Shown piece by piece: positions 30,353 through 38,844 of a stretch of DNA of 64,000 nt (positions are counted from its first letter, which is position 1; every line of letters begins with the position of its first letter). Source of the DNA: Gemmobacter sp034519525 (GTDB taxonomy: Bacteria > Pseudomonadota > Alphaproteobacteria > Rhodobacterales > Rhodobacteraceae). The position numbers and the translations under genes were made by a program. Below the pieces are notes generated by a model, which had not been told where the DNA came from, did no database searches, and was given only the letters and a program-made list of their open reading frames with translations. The stretch spans positions 1 through 64,000 of the forward strand of contig JAXHOJ010000051.1 of the NCBI GenBank assembly GCA_034519525.1, in the 5' to 3' direction.

Positions 30353-32325
30353 TTTCCACGTCGGGGCCCAAGCCAGCCGGTTGGCCGTTTCGGGGCAGAT
30401 TGCGGTTGCGGCCGATCGGGTTGACCAGCCGGGGCGGTTGCAGGCCTCGCGGGCCCGATCTGTTCTTCCAGCGCTTCCCAGCGGGCGTTGTCCCAGCGAT
30501 CGATCCCCATCAGCCAGGCGGCGGCGCGAGCGTAGACCCGGCAGTCAAGGGCCTCGTTGCGTTCCCGGGTCTGTTCCCATTCCAGCTTCTGATAGCCGGT
30601 GCGGGTCTTGCGGGTGACCAGTTGCTCCGAGGTCAGCTGCTTCACCCACTCTGCCGTGGTCCCTTTCGGGATATGGACAAAGCCCGCGGGCCAGTCGGCC
30701 CCTGCGGCCCGTTCCTCGTCCGTCGGCGCGGCCAGGCGCAGGAAGCGATAGGTCTCGGCCTTGAACACAGCCCCGGCCACTTTCCATAGCCGGACACCGC
30801 GGCGGAGCTTCCGGCCGCCTTCGGTTGTTTCGACATAAGTGGGGCCGTCGACTGGCGTGGACCGGTCGAACCCGGCGACGCCCTTGATGGCGATTACCTG
30901 CCCATGCCCAGCCTGGCGGACCCAGGCATAGACCGCGTCGGTCGTGGCCCCATCGCCCGAGTCGATCGCCACCCGCGCCAAACCCATCCGGGCGCCCGAG
31001 GCGTGTTCCCATGTCATGCCGAGAAACTCGTTCAGATCGGCCCAGACTTCCGCTCGGGCCGTATCGCCTTCCAGAACCACATGATCGACCAGCCAGGAGC
31101 GCAGGTTCCGGCCCCAGCCCCAGACGTCGATCTCGATCCGGTCGCGCTGGACGTCGATCCCGGCGGTCAGGATCAGCACACCGTCAGGCGCCCGGCCCAA
31201 CTGCCAATCCTCGCGCCGCTCGTAGAGGCGCTGCCAATCCGGCGCCTCGCCGCGTTCTGCCCAGGTTTCGCCGAGAACGGTGTTCTTCACCGTCTTCAGG
31301 GCGGAATCGTTGCCCTGCGCCTGATCCCAGCGCCGGGCGATTTCTTCCCAGGAGAGCCACCCCAGCGGAGAATAGAGGCCCGAGATGTGGAACCCGATCA
31401 CGCCCGCAGTTTCGGCTGAGGTCTGCACATCCGGGGCGGCCGTCGGCAGCCAGTCGGCCCCGTTCTCCTCATCCATCATCCACGTCTTGTGCCGCTCGGC
31501 GATTGGCGCCTCGCAGTGTTCGCAGAGATAGGCGGCCGTCTCTGGCCGCCCTTTCTCCCAGCGCAGCCGCTCGAACTTCAGCCATTGCAGCCCGCCGCAA
31601 TGCGGGCAGGGGACGTGATAGCGGCGCTGGTCAGTCAATTCGAACTCCCGCTCGATCCGGCTGAGGCCCTTGATCGTGGGCGTTGAGGCCAGGAAGATTT
31701 TCTTGCGGTGGCCGAAGCTGTCGGTTCGGGCCTCGGCCAGTGCCACCGGATCGCCCTCGCCCTCCAGGTCGCCCGGATAGGCATCGACCTCGTCCAGAAA
31801 CAGCCAGCGCGCGGGCATCGACCGCAGGCCGACGGCCGAGTTCGCGCCGGTCAGCACCAGCTGGCCGCCGGGGAAGCGCTTCGCCAGCACTGTGTTCCCA
31901 GCGTCGCGCGACCGGGCGGGCAGCACGAGGGCCCGCAGATCAGGGCTTTCCTCGATCAGCGGTTCGATCCGCTGCTGGCTCAGTCGCTTGGCCAGATCGG
32001 TCGTCGGCTGCACCGCCAGGATCGGCCCCGGGGCGCGGTGGATGCAGAAGCCGATCCAGTTATTCCCGGCCTCGGTCGCCCCCACTTGGGCGGATTTCAT
32101 GAAGACGACCCGCTGCGCCGGGTTGTTCGGTGACAGCGCCTCCATGATCGCCTTCAGGTAAGGCGTCCGGCTGGTGCGATAGGGCCCGGCTTCAGACGCC
32201 GCCCGCGACGACAAGATGCGGTGCCGGTCGGCCCATTCCGCCACGGTCTGTGCCGGATCGGGGGCAAGTCCCCGCGCCCAGGCGATGGCGATATCCTCGG
32301 CCCCTTCGAAGCTAGCGAAGTTCAA
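30343..32325 (-). CDS. Phage terminase large subunit (GpA family)
   Basis: The packaging motor of the prophage, 660 residues and intact. The N-terminal ATPase has a Walker A-like VVFMKSAQVGATEAGNN and Walker B WLFLDEVDAYPGDLEGEGDP. Cysteines in CPHCGGLQWL and CEHCEAP form the zinc-like knuckle usual in GpA. The nuclease domain follows with TAGIDVQRDRIEIDVWGWG and VAIDSGDGATTDAVYAWVR. It overlaps the small subunit by 14 bases. It is unrelated to the frameshifted jumbo-phage terminase at 1-2181. Confidence 0.93.
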   Translation of the reverse strand: MNFASFEGAEDIAIAWARGLAPDPAQTVAEWADRHRILSSRAASEAGPYRTSRTPYLKAIMEALSPNNPAQRVVFMKSAQVGATEAGNNWIGFCIHRAPGPILAVQPTTDLAKRLSQQRIEPLIEESPDLRALVLPARSRDAGNTVLAKRFPGGQLVLTGANSAVGLRSMPARWLFLDEVDAYPGDLEGEGDPVALAEARTDSFGHRKKIFLASTPTIKGLSRIEREFELTDQRRYHVPCPHCGGLQWLKFERLRWEKGRPETAAYLCEHCEAPIAERHKTWMMDEENGADWLPTAAPDVQTSAETAGVIGFHISGLYSPLGWLSWEEIARRWDQAQGNDSALKTVKNTVLGETWAERGEAPDWQRLYERREDWQLGRAPDGVLILTAGIDVQRDRIEIDVWGWGRNLRSWLVDHVVLEGDTARAEVWADLNEFLGMTWEHASGARMGLARVAIDSGDGATTDAVYAWVRQAGHGQVIAIKGVAGFDRSTPVDGPTYVETTEGGRKLRRGVRLWKVAGAVFKAETYRFLRLAAPTDEERAAGADWPAGFVHIPKGTTAEWVKQLTSEQLVTRKTRTGYQKLEWEQTRERNEALDCRVYARAAAWLMGIDRWDNARWEALEEQIGPARPATAPAGQPDRPQPQSAPKRPTGWLGPRRGKWL

Positions 32326-32920
32326 CTTTGACCTCCGACATCTCGGCCAGATGGCGACGCAGGTAGCGCATCAGTACCTGTTCCACGGCATGCGGCTCGG
32401 CCCCGAGTTCGGCAGCGATGTCGGCCGCCACCCGGGGCGGCCAGTTCAGCCAGGCGTCGCGTTCACGCCGGGCCAGATCGAAGACCATCGCCGTGGCGCG
32501 GGCGCGATCGACAACCTCGCCCTTCATCTTCTGCAACCGCACCCGGGCGGTCTGGGCCTTCAGCACCTCATTCGCCATCCGCGCCTTGACGAAGGACACC
32601 TCGCCACCGTCACCCGCGGCCGCACCCGGGTCTGCCCCGGCTTCGGTCAAGGTTTCTGCCACGGCCGCGAAGGCCTGCCGCGGCACGGCCTTGGTCCCCG
32701 CAACCGCCCGGGTCGCCGCCGCTGTGCCGCGGCCCAGATCCCTGGCATGGGCGCCGCGTTGCTTGGCCGGATCGGTCGAGGCATCCCACATCGCATCGGC
32801 CTTGGTGGCATCGATCGTGCCGTCAGCTTCCGTCGTGATCCGCCCCGAAGCAATGGCCTTGCGTACAGCACTTTCATGCACCCCGCGCAAGGCGGCATAG
32901 GCGCGCCGCGACAGCCCCAT
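32312..32920 (-). CDS. Phage terminase small subunit-like protein
   Basis: A 202-residue protein with an N-terminal DNA-binding region (GLSRRAYAALRGVHESAVRK), a flexible Ala/Gly-rich middle, and a helical C-terminal part (VSFVKARMANEVLKAQTARV, then DRARATAMVFDLARRERDAW) as in Nu1-like small terminases. It recognises phage DNA and recruits the large subunit encoded directly downstream. Confidence 0.8.
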   Translation of the reverse strand: MGLSRRAYAALRGVHESAVRKAIASGRITTEADGTIDATKADAMWDASTDPAKQRGAHARDLGRGTAAATRAVAGTKAVPRQAFAAVAETLTEAGADPGAAAGDGGEVSFVKARMANEVLKAQTARVRLQKMKGEVVDRARATAMVFDLARRERDAWLNWPPRVAADIAAELGAEPHAVEQVLMRYLRRHLAEMSEVKVELR

Positions 32921-33011
32921 CTTGCGACATTATCCAATTAAGTCAGTGATTTGGACTTGCTCTTCGGGCGGTCTCGGCAATGTCTGAGACACCTTGAAAC
33001 GGAGGTTCCCG

Positions 33012-33233
33012 ATGCCCGCCAAGACCTACGCCATCACCGGTCACGAGGCCAATTGCCTCGCCGCCGCCGACCATTTCATCGCCTGCCGCGGGTCCAAACC
33101 CGCGACCCGAATCCGCGCCCGGTTCGACCGTATCGATCAGGCCGAGGCCTTCGCCGCCACCTTCGGCGACAGCCGCACGATGATCTACGCGGTCACCGCC
33201 GAAGGCCGCTCCGCCCACATCAAGAACGCCTGA
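33012..33233 (+). CDS. Small unknown prophage-associated protein (73 aa)
   Basis: ATG 33012 follows GGAGG at a good distance and reads MPAKTYAITGHEANCLAAAD, ending AEGRSAHIKNA. It is short, soluble and intact, divergent from the terminase genes and followed by another gene with its own AAGGAGG. No family was recognised. Confidence 0.6.
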   Translation: MPAKTYAITGHEANCLAAADHFIACRGSKPATRIRARFDRIDQAEAFAATFGDSRTMIYAVTAEGRSAHIKNA

Positions 33234-33244
33234 AGGAGGCCCCG

Positions 33245-33856
33245 ATGTTCACCAACCTCTCCGCCGTCCAGATCAACCGCCTCGCCCAGCAGCTGAGCGA
33301 AGCCCCCTTGGGGCGCAGCGCCAGCGTGGCCGCCGCCGCCGAACGGTTCGAGCGCCTGCTGGCCGCCAAGATCGGCGCTGATCGCGCGCTGAAGGCGATC
33401 AACGTGATCCTGACCGCCCCGGGCTTTGAGACCGCCGAGGGGCGGCTGGTCGCCGAGATTGACGCTTGCGAGTCAAACGCCCCGGCAGAACCGGCGGCGC
33501 CCATGGCCGTAGCGGAACCGGTCGTCGAACTGGCGCCGACTGTCGCACAGGCCGCTGAGCCCGAAACCGCGCCCAGGGCCCAGCGCCGCCGCCGGGATGC
33601 CGACATCGAGGCTAAGGCACGGCAAGGCGAACTGCCCCCGCCGCCTGATTTCTCCGCCCCGACCCATGCCCGGTTTCGCGCGAAGCTGGCCGCGCTGGTG
33701 GATCTGGCCGGGAAGGCCGATGCAACCGGCCTTCGCGCCATCGCGATCAATCCAGTTTCGTCAAGCCCCAAGGCTCTGGCCCGCTATCGCGATCTCGCAG
33801 TGCTGGCCATCGAAACCCGAGGCTTAAGAGCTGCCACCGGCACAGAAACGGGCTGA
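33245..33856 (+). CDS. Unknown prophage-associated protein (203 aa)
   Basis: ATG 33245 follows AAGGAGGCCCCG. The protein has a helical N-terminal part (MFTNLSAVQINRLAQQLSEA), a Pro/Ala-rich linker (about residues 80-115), a charged RRRRDADIEAKARQGELPPP stretch and a helical C-terminal part (KLAALVDLAGKADATGLRAI, then SSSPKALARYRDLAVLAIE). I associate this ending with Rhodobacterales phage or plasmid proteins but cannot give a function. Confidence 0.6.
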   Translation: MFTNLSAVQINRLAQQLSEAPLGRSASVAAAAERFERLLAAKIGADRALKAINVILTAPGFETAEGRLVAEIDACESNAPAEPAAPMAVAEPVVELAPTVAQAAEPETAPRAQRRRRDADIEAKARQGELPPPPDFSAPTHARFRAKLAALVDLAGKADATGLRAIAINPVSSSPKALARYRDLAVLAIETRGLRAATGTETG

Positions 33857-33922
33857 ACCTTTGGCTTTGTTCCGTTAGGCAAGTGGTGTAGGAAGCGAAT
33901 AGAGGCTAGCGGGGCTGCTCCA

Positions 33923-34867
33923 GTGTCAAAGATTTACGTTTCCTACACCACTCGTGATGAAGAATACGCTAAGGGATTGATTTCTGAACTCATGGCTGCT
34001 GGGCATGAGATCACAATTGAGCCAACAAAGCTCTCGCTTGGAATAAAGTGGCGTGACTCCTTAAGTGAAGGACTTAAGGCAGCTGATGTTTTTATAATCC
34101 TCATATCTGCCAATACGATGAACGCTCAGTATCCGATGATGGAGCTTGGGTTCGCCCGAGCATCAGGGAAGATGATGATCCTTCCCATTATCCTTGATGA
34201 TATTTCTATCCCAATCGTTGTGCAGGACATTCAGGTTCTTTTCGCTAGAGACCGACGACCAAACGAATTGCTTCCAGAGCTTCTAAACGCGATCTCGCTT
34301 CACGAAGGAAAACGTGCAGCGATTGAAGCGGAAGACCGGGAGATTGCTAAAGCAGTACAGGTAAATCTGGCTGAGTTTGTGGATGAAGCTATCAAAGCAC
34401 AGCAGGACTATGAGAAAATGCACAAGAAGGCTGCTCAGCTGTGGTACTTCTTGGGATTCATGTCTCTGGTTGTTGGCTTGGCGACAACCGCATACCTTGC
34501 CTATTCTCTGATAAACGCGTCATCGGCTGTAGTGGACTACCCTCGGTCTATCTCGCTTTCTCTACTGAATGTTATTGCGATCGCAATTCTTGCGGCGTTG
34601 GCGCGATATGCCTACTCATTGGGCAAGTCTTACATGAGTGAGTCTCTCAAGTCGTCTGACAGAATTCACGCTATCCAGTTTGGAAAGTTTTTCTTGAGAG
34701 GTTTTGGCAGTAAAGCCTCCACCGCTGAAGTAAAGGAAGTATTCCAGCACTGGAATATTGATCGTACTTCCACCTTTGCCTCTCTGGACTCGGCGCAGGT
34801 TGACCCGCAGATTGTTTCGATGGTTGTGCAGATTGTTTCCTCCGTGATGGGAAAGAAGGAAAAGTAA
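33923..34867 (+). CDS. TIR-domain protein with two transmembrane helices
   Basis: A 314-residue protein starting at GTG 33923 (MSKIYVSYTTRDEEYAKGLI), a TIR_2-type start. The likely catalytic Glu74 lies in SANTMNAQYPMMELGFA, the position used for NAD cleavage by TIR enzymes. A charged helical linker (130-170) leads to two predicted membrane helices (about 173-196 and 209-232), then a cytoplasmic C-terminal part of about 80 residues. Codon use is clearly AT-richer than the neighbours, so it is probably recently acquired. It sits in prophage accessory DNA, a common place for defence cargo. An NADase or abortive-infection effector is inferred, not shown. Confidence 0.8.
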   Translation: MSKIYVSYTTRDEEYAKGLISELMAAGHEITIEPTKLSLGIKWRDSLSEGLKAADVFIILISANTMNAQYPMMELGFARASGKMMILPIILDDISIPIVVQDIQVLFARDRRPNELLPELLNAISLHEGKRAAIEAEDREIAKAVQVNLAEFVDEAIKAQQDYEKMHKKAAQLWYFLGFMSLVVGLATTAYLAYSLINASSAVVDYPRSISLSLLNVIAIAILAALARYAYSLGKSYMSESLKSSDRIHAIQFGKFFLRGFGSKASTAEVKEVFQHWNIDRTSTFASLDSAQVDPQIVSMVVQIVSSVMGKKEK

Positions 34868-34941
34868 TTCTCGAAATCTAGTATTACCTTTGCCGGTTCA
34901 TTTTACCGAAATTATGTTGAGTTTCTTTAGAAACTGTCGAC

Positions 34942-35646
34942 TTAAATCTTCGCAAGCGGCGCCACGTTCCAGAATAGCACCCGCCCCGGCCCGCGCGTGG
35001 CGAGGCACAGCTCCCAAGCCTTCGCATCGTAGTGCGGATCGGCCGGGAAAGGCGCGACAAGCGCGGCGCGGTCGCTGAACTTGCGGCGGTGGACGTGAAT
35101 GGTAGCACCGCCGACCTCGCGCGGGGTGAGGTCACGGCCGATCTGGACGACGTGGCGGCGGGCTTTCGGCCAGGCGGCGGCAAGGCCGCGGGCGAGGACG
35201 CCGGACCCGGCGGCGCACCAGACCTCTTCGGGGTCGAAGGCTGCCAGTCGGGCGGCAGCGGCGATCGCTTCGACCGCGCCGGGGATTTCGGCGCCGAAGG
35301 GGATCAGGCTGGCGCCGGTGTTGCTGCAGTACTCTCGGGCGCGGGATTGCACGACAGACAGATAGCCCGGGCTGATCGGCACAACCTTGGCGCCGAGGCG
35401 CGCCGCCTCAAGCGTGCGGGGGTGCGGCCGGGTGCGGGCAGCGACGAAAATCGTGGCGCGCTTACCCAAGTGCCGGGCGACGGTGGCGATCGCGGTCTGG
35501 GCACCGCCTTCGGGCGGGCTGGCATAGACGGCTTCCTGCACCCCGTCGAAGACCTGCCCGATGAACCGGGCCTTCGTGCCGCCGGGGAAGAGATCGTCGC
35601 GGACAACGACGATGCCGTGGTGCATCTCAAGGATCGGGGCGGTCAT
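34942..35646 (-). CDS. Fold-type II PLP-dependent enzyme-like protein (ACC deaminase/D-cysteine desulfhydrase type)
   Basis: A 234-residue protein with the N-terminal lysine motif of the tryptophan synthase beta superfamily (VVRDDLFPGGTKARFI, Lys25 as likely PLP lysine) and a glycine-rich GSGVLARGLAAAWP-like phosphate-binding loop. It is shorter than free-standing metabolic enzymes (about 330 residues). Its ATG overlaps the stop of the DNA methyltransferase gene (ATGA), so the two are translationally coupled. Small PLP-fold proteins occur in phage genomes. A part in DNA-base modification or amino-acid chemistry is possible but not demonstrated. Confidence 0.65.
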   Translation of the reverse strand: MTAPILEMHHGIVVVRDDLFPGGTKARFIGQVFDGVQEAVYASPPEGGAQTAIATVARHLGKRATIFVAARTRPHPRTLEAARLGAKVVPISPGYLSVVQSRAREYCSNTGASLIPFGAEIPGAVEAIAAAARLAAFDPEEVWCAAGSGVLARGLAAAWPKARRHVVQIGRDLTPREVGGATIHVHRRKFSDRAALVAPFPADPHYDAKAWELCLATRGPGRVLFWNVAPLAKI

Positions 35647-36629
35647 TGGTCTTCCTCTGGATCGGGGGCTTCGTCACCGGTGTCCGGCCCTTCGATTTCG
35701 CCGAATTCCACCGGCCCGCAGGCCTCAGTCGCCTTGCGAGGATCGCCCTTGCAGAACACCAGTACGTTCTGGTGGGTCCGACCGAGCTTGCGGGCGGCGG
35801 TGAACTGGCGGCCGACACGGATCGGCAGGGAGCCGACGGCCGTGACGAGAATCGCATCGTTGTAGAACCGGGCGCCTGCGGCCTCGAAAGCTTCGACCGT
35901 CAGGCCCGGCAAGTTGACGAAGAACCCGTCGGCATCGCGGACATCGCCGATCACCCAGACGGCGAAGCGGTTCGGACGAAGCCGGGCAACGGCCTGGGCG
36001 ATGATCTCGCCCTGTGCCTTCAGGAAATCGGCCAGGGGCATGGTGGAGAGGTCAGACGGGTCATCGGAATAGCGTTCAAGGTTCCAGTAGGGCGGGCAGC
36101 TGAACACCAGATCGGCCTCGATGCCAGTGGTCAGCCGGGCCAGATCGCGGCTATCCCCGGCGATCCAGCGCGGGGCTGGGTCGCCCGCCAGATCGGCCTG
36201 CGCCTGGTTCGCCGCCACCTGTTCTGCGCGCAGTTCGATCCCGACGTAAGGCCGCCCAAGGCGAGCGGCGACAATGCCGCGGACAGAACCGCCCGCGAAG
36301 GGGTCCAGTACGGTGCCGCAGGGCGGGCAGAACCAGCAGCGATAGGCGATCTCGCAAAGGATGGGGTCGAAGATCGATGTGCCCGAGGCCGTGGGCGCGT
36401 CCGATGCGGCGTAGTGATCGACCAGGAATTCCTCGGTCGTTAGGTCCCGGCCAAGCTCGGCCTCCTTGGCGCGCTTCTTGGCGTAGAAGGACGGATCGCC
36501 CGAGGTGTGCGACGGCATCAGCACCCCGCCATTCTGCGGGGCTGGCTGCTGCGGGGTGGACCCAGCGCCGACCACATGCTCGCCGCGCATAAGGTCTTGC
36601 CCAAAGGCGCGTGCGGGGCCCTTAGCCAT
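35643..36629 (-). CDS. Phage-type DNA methyltransferase (N4-cytosine/N6-adenine)
   Basis: A 328-residue site-specific methyltransferase. It carries the AdoMet motif VLDPFAGGSVRGIVAARLG and the catalytic DLVFSCPPYWNLERYSD (SCPPY in place of the common SPPY). It lacks a nuclease partner and is probably an orphan phage enzyme. The start at 36629 (MAKGPARAFGQDLMRGEHV) is chosen because the preceding gene's corrected stop overlaps it (ATGGCTAA). The recognition sequence cannot be read from the gene. Confidence 0.82.
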   Translation of the reverse strand: MAKGPARAFGQDLMRGEHVVGAGSTPQQPAPQNGGVLMPSHTSGDPSFYAKKRAKEAELGRDLTTEEFLVDHYAASDAPTASGTSIFDPILCEIAYRCWFCPPCGTVLDPFAGGSVRGIVAARLGRPYVGIELRAEQVAANQAQADLAGDPAPRWIAGDSRDLARLTTGIEADLVFSCPPYWNLERYSDDPSDLSTMPLADFLKAQGEIIAQAVARLRPNRFAVWVIGDVRDADGFFVNLPGLTVEAFEAAGARFYNDAILVTAVGSLPIRVGRQFTAARKLGRTHQNVLVFCKGDPRKATEACGPVEFGEIEGPDTGDEAPDPEEDQ

Positions 36630-36884
36630 GGGCGGCCTCCTTCCGGGTGCGCTTGCCCTCCTTGTGGCGATAGTGGTCGATGTCCTTGTGGATCGGCGCC
36701 GGGTCGGCGGAGACCATCGCCGCTTGGCCGCCGGAGCCGCCAAAAGCTCCACGAACCGAACGGCCTCCATACTGCGCTCCCGTGCAAATCTCCACACGGA
36801 CCGCATCGCAGCTTGCGGATTCAGCAGGAAGATGGGGGCGGGAAGGCGCTTACACAGATGCGGCACGCCCGAAATATCGGCCAT
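36622..36884 (-). CDS. Small unknown phage protein, frameshifted
   Basis: It starts MADISGVPHLCKRLPAPIFL at 36884 (TGATG overlap with the gene before) and, after one missing base near 36,740, ends GGQAAMVSADPAPIHKDIDH and HKEGKRTRKEAAHG with TAA 36624-36622 overlapping the methyltransferase start. The length of 263 bases is one short of a whole number of codons (87 residues after repair). Its function is unknown. Confidence 0.45.
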
Positions 36885-37029
36885 CAGCCCATCCGGGCCA
36901 TCGCGCGCGTCATCGGCGCATAGCGGCTGCCCGCTTCGCTCACGGCGGCGGAGACCGCTTTTCTCCGGCGGCGATTTCTGCCTGCATCAGGGTTACGAGA
37001 TCAGGGTGGAACGCCATTTTCAACTTCAT
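36884..37029 (-). CDS. Very small phage protein, frameshifted
   Basis: ATG 37029 reads MKLKMAFHPDLVTLMQAEIA. After one missing base the frame continues AAVSEAGSRYAPMTRAMARM and stops at TGA 36886-36884. The length of 146 bases becomes 48 codons once repaired. It is flanked by TGATG overlaps on both sides, which supports a real operon of tiny phage genes. Confidence 0.4.
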
Positions 37030-37258
37030 GATGGCCGCAGGTCCAGTGACCAGATCAGACGCTCGCGGTCACGCACCGGCTCGCCCTGAACGGTGAAGCT
37101 GTCGGCCCCGATCACAATGAGATCGCCGGGCCGGGGATCGGGCAGATCGGGCACACCAACATCATTACCGCGGTCGCCAGAAAGCCCGTTACCATCGCGA
37201 ATGCGTTGTGCAAAAGCTGTCAGAAACGGGGACCGTCGGCTCCCTGGCAGATACAGCG
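37026..37258 (-). pseudogene. Fragment of a phage head-tail-type protein
   Basis: An open frame without a start codon reads FLTAFAQRIRDGNGLSGDRG, then DPRPGDLIVIGADSFTVQGE and RDRERLIWSLDLRPS before TGA at 37026. The C-terminal pattern (a beta core ending in RDRxRLIW) resembles head-tail attachment proteins. The 5' end is missing or shifted. This marks the right edge of recognisable phage DNA. Confidence 0.4.
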
Positions 37259-37344
37259 GCTAGCCTTTTCACTTTCCGCGGACCGGCGGCGCCTGAATGA
37301 CTCTAGCTACTTCGCTCAGCCTCACCCCAACGCAACATCTTTGG

Positions 37345-38178
37345 TCAGGCGGCCGGGTTTGCGGCAGCCCCCTCTTCAACAGGATAGGTCCAGACACGGA
37401 AGGACTTCAGCACATGAGGTCCGAAAGAGTTGATCAGCGGCACATCGGCAGCATCCCGGCCGCGCGCGATCACGATCCGCCCGATCCGCCGGGCATTGTT
37501 GCGCGGATCGAAGGTATGCCAGGCGCCATCCAGCCAGACTTCCATCCAGGCGCTGAAATCCATCGGGCCTGCTACCGGCACGCCGATATCGCCAAGATGC
37601 CCGTTCACATAACGCGCAGGAATATTGAGACAGCGGCAAAACGCAACACCCAGATGCGCGAAATCGCGGCAGACACCGATACGTTCCTGCCAGACCTCAT
37701 ATGCCGTGCGGGTCGCGCGTGCCTGCATGTAATCGAACCGGATGTGCTGATTGACGAAATCCGAAACGGCCTGAACCCGGCCCCAGCCTGGCGCAATATG
37801 GCCGAACAGATCCCAGGCGTGCTGGCTCAGACGATCCGTTTCGCAGTAACGGCTGCCCATCAGATAGGCCAGGCAATCATCTGGCAGGTCTGCCACAGGC
37901 ACTTCGCGGGCATTGGCCACAATCCGGTCCGGCAGGCCACTGTCAGCCACCACGGCATCCCCCCAAAGGCTGAAATCGCCCATGGGCGCTGTCAGCCGCA
38001 GGCAGCGGTTGCCGAAAAGATCAAGGTAAGTGGAACTGGCCACATCTGGCGGCGTGGTGATGAACGCCTCTGGCGCCCGCAGGTCGGGCAGCCGCGCCTG
38101 CTCGGCCAGCAGCAGGCAGACCAGCGGGGTCGGTTGCGGGCAGGTGATCGTGATATCATAGCCATAGCGTATCTGCAT
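37345..38178 (-). CDS. Transglutaminase-like cysteine protease family protein
   Basis: A 277-residue protein with an N-terminal beta domain (MQIRYGYDITITCPQPTPLV) and a transglutaminase-like core. The catalytic Cys lies in QERIGVCRDFAHLGVAFCRC, His in DGAWHTFDPRNN and Asp shortly after, in the right order. No signal peptide is visible, so it is probably cytoplasmic. Base composition and intact frame suggest a resident chromosomal gene between the prophage remnant and the tRNA-Thr element. The substrate is unknown. Confidence 0.85.
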   Translation of the reverse strand: MQIRYGYDITITCPQPTPLVCLLLAEQARLPDLRAPEAFITTPPDVASSTYLDLFGNRCLRLTAPMGDFSLWGDAVVADSGLPDRIVANAREVPVADLPDDCLAYLMGSRYCETDRLSQHAWDLFGHIAPGWGRVQAVSDFVNQHIRFDYMQARATRTAYEVWQERIGVCRDFAHLGVAFCRCLNIPARYVNGHLGDIGVPVAGPMDFSAWMEVWLDGAWHTFDPRNNARRIGRIVIARGRDAADVPLINSFGPHVLKSFRVWTYPVEEGAAANPAA

Positions 38179-38637
38179 CGGAACTCCGGTTTGGTCACGT
38201 CATGAGATGGGGCAGGGCGGTGACGAAGGAAATGCCGTGCGATCTGCGTCGTCGTCGGGTGTGCCTGTCGATACAACGCGCGAACCGGAGGTTGGGATCC
38301 CTCACCTGCCTTCCCGGCTCAAGATCTACCCATGCACCAGTTTTCAGGGCAAATCACGGGAAACCTCAGAAAACGGCGGCTTCCTTCGAAGAAGGGCAGA
38401 AAAGATGCGGTAGGTGCATAAGCTGCCTTTTCGTCTGGCTGAATATGTGCGGATTGCCCGAAGCTCACAGAGCAAATATCGGCGCCAAGCGCCGTGTCTG
38501 GCCATGAAGGCAGGGTCACAGGGGCGGAGTGAAAGCTGTACATAGCCCATACAGGATTCATGTCGGCAGAAGGGTGCGTGACATCATGCAACACCCGCAA
38601 GGTATTTCAAATTTTTATTGATATCAGTGTGTTGGGA
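38179..38637. other. Non-coding region left of the tRNA-Thr element
   Basis: About 460 bases. The last 60 bases are AT-rich (TATTTCAAATTTTTATTGAT) and lie immediately downstream, on the minus strand, of the displaced tRNA 3' half. No gene, tRNA or repeat was recognised. Confidence 0.4.
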
Positions 38638-38683
38638 TGGTGCTGTGAGAGAGGATTGAACTCTCGACCTCTCCCTTACCAAG
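38638..38683 (-). repeat. Attachment-site repeat: 3' half of native tRNA-Thr
   Basis: On the minus strand this reads from the anticodon loop (CTTGGTAAG) through the T-arm to TCACAGC-ACCA. The 46 bases match 51678-51723 at all but two positions. The TCACAGC strand pairs with the GCTGTGG stem of the 5' half at 51848-51887, not with the complete tRNA in between. It is therefore the displaced 3' end of the original gene and the far end of the inserted element. Confidence 0.88.
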
Positions 38684-38815
38684 AAGCGGGCCGCCAGTTT
38701 CCCGGGGTATCCGCAGGGTTCCGCGCGTTGCCTAAACACGTTTACTTACAGGCACTTGGGCGCTATAATCGGCTCCGGTGGTATAGGCCCGTAAAGCCGA
38801 ATAGCCCACCATTCC

Positions 38816-38835
38816 GTTACCCCGCCGTTACCCCG
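38816..38835 (+). repeat. Tandem GTTACCCCG motifs upstream of the integrase
   Basis: Two GTTACCCCG copies with an 11-base period lie just before the integrase ATG. The same nonamer recurs near the other attachment end at 51619-51627 (inverted) and 51781-51789, with a one-mismatch copy at 51769-51777. Position and spacing fit integrase arm-type binding sites. Confidence 0.6.
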
Positions 38836-38844
38836 GAGCCTGCC

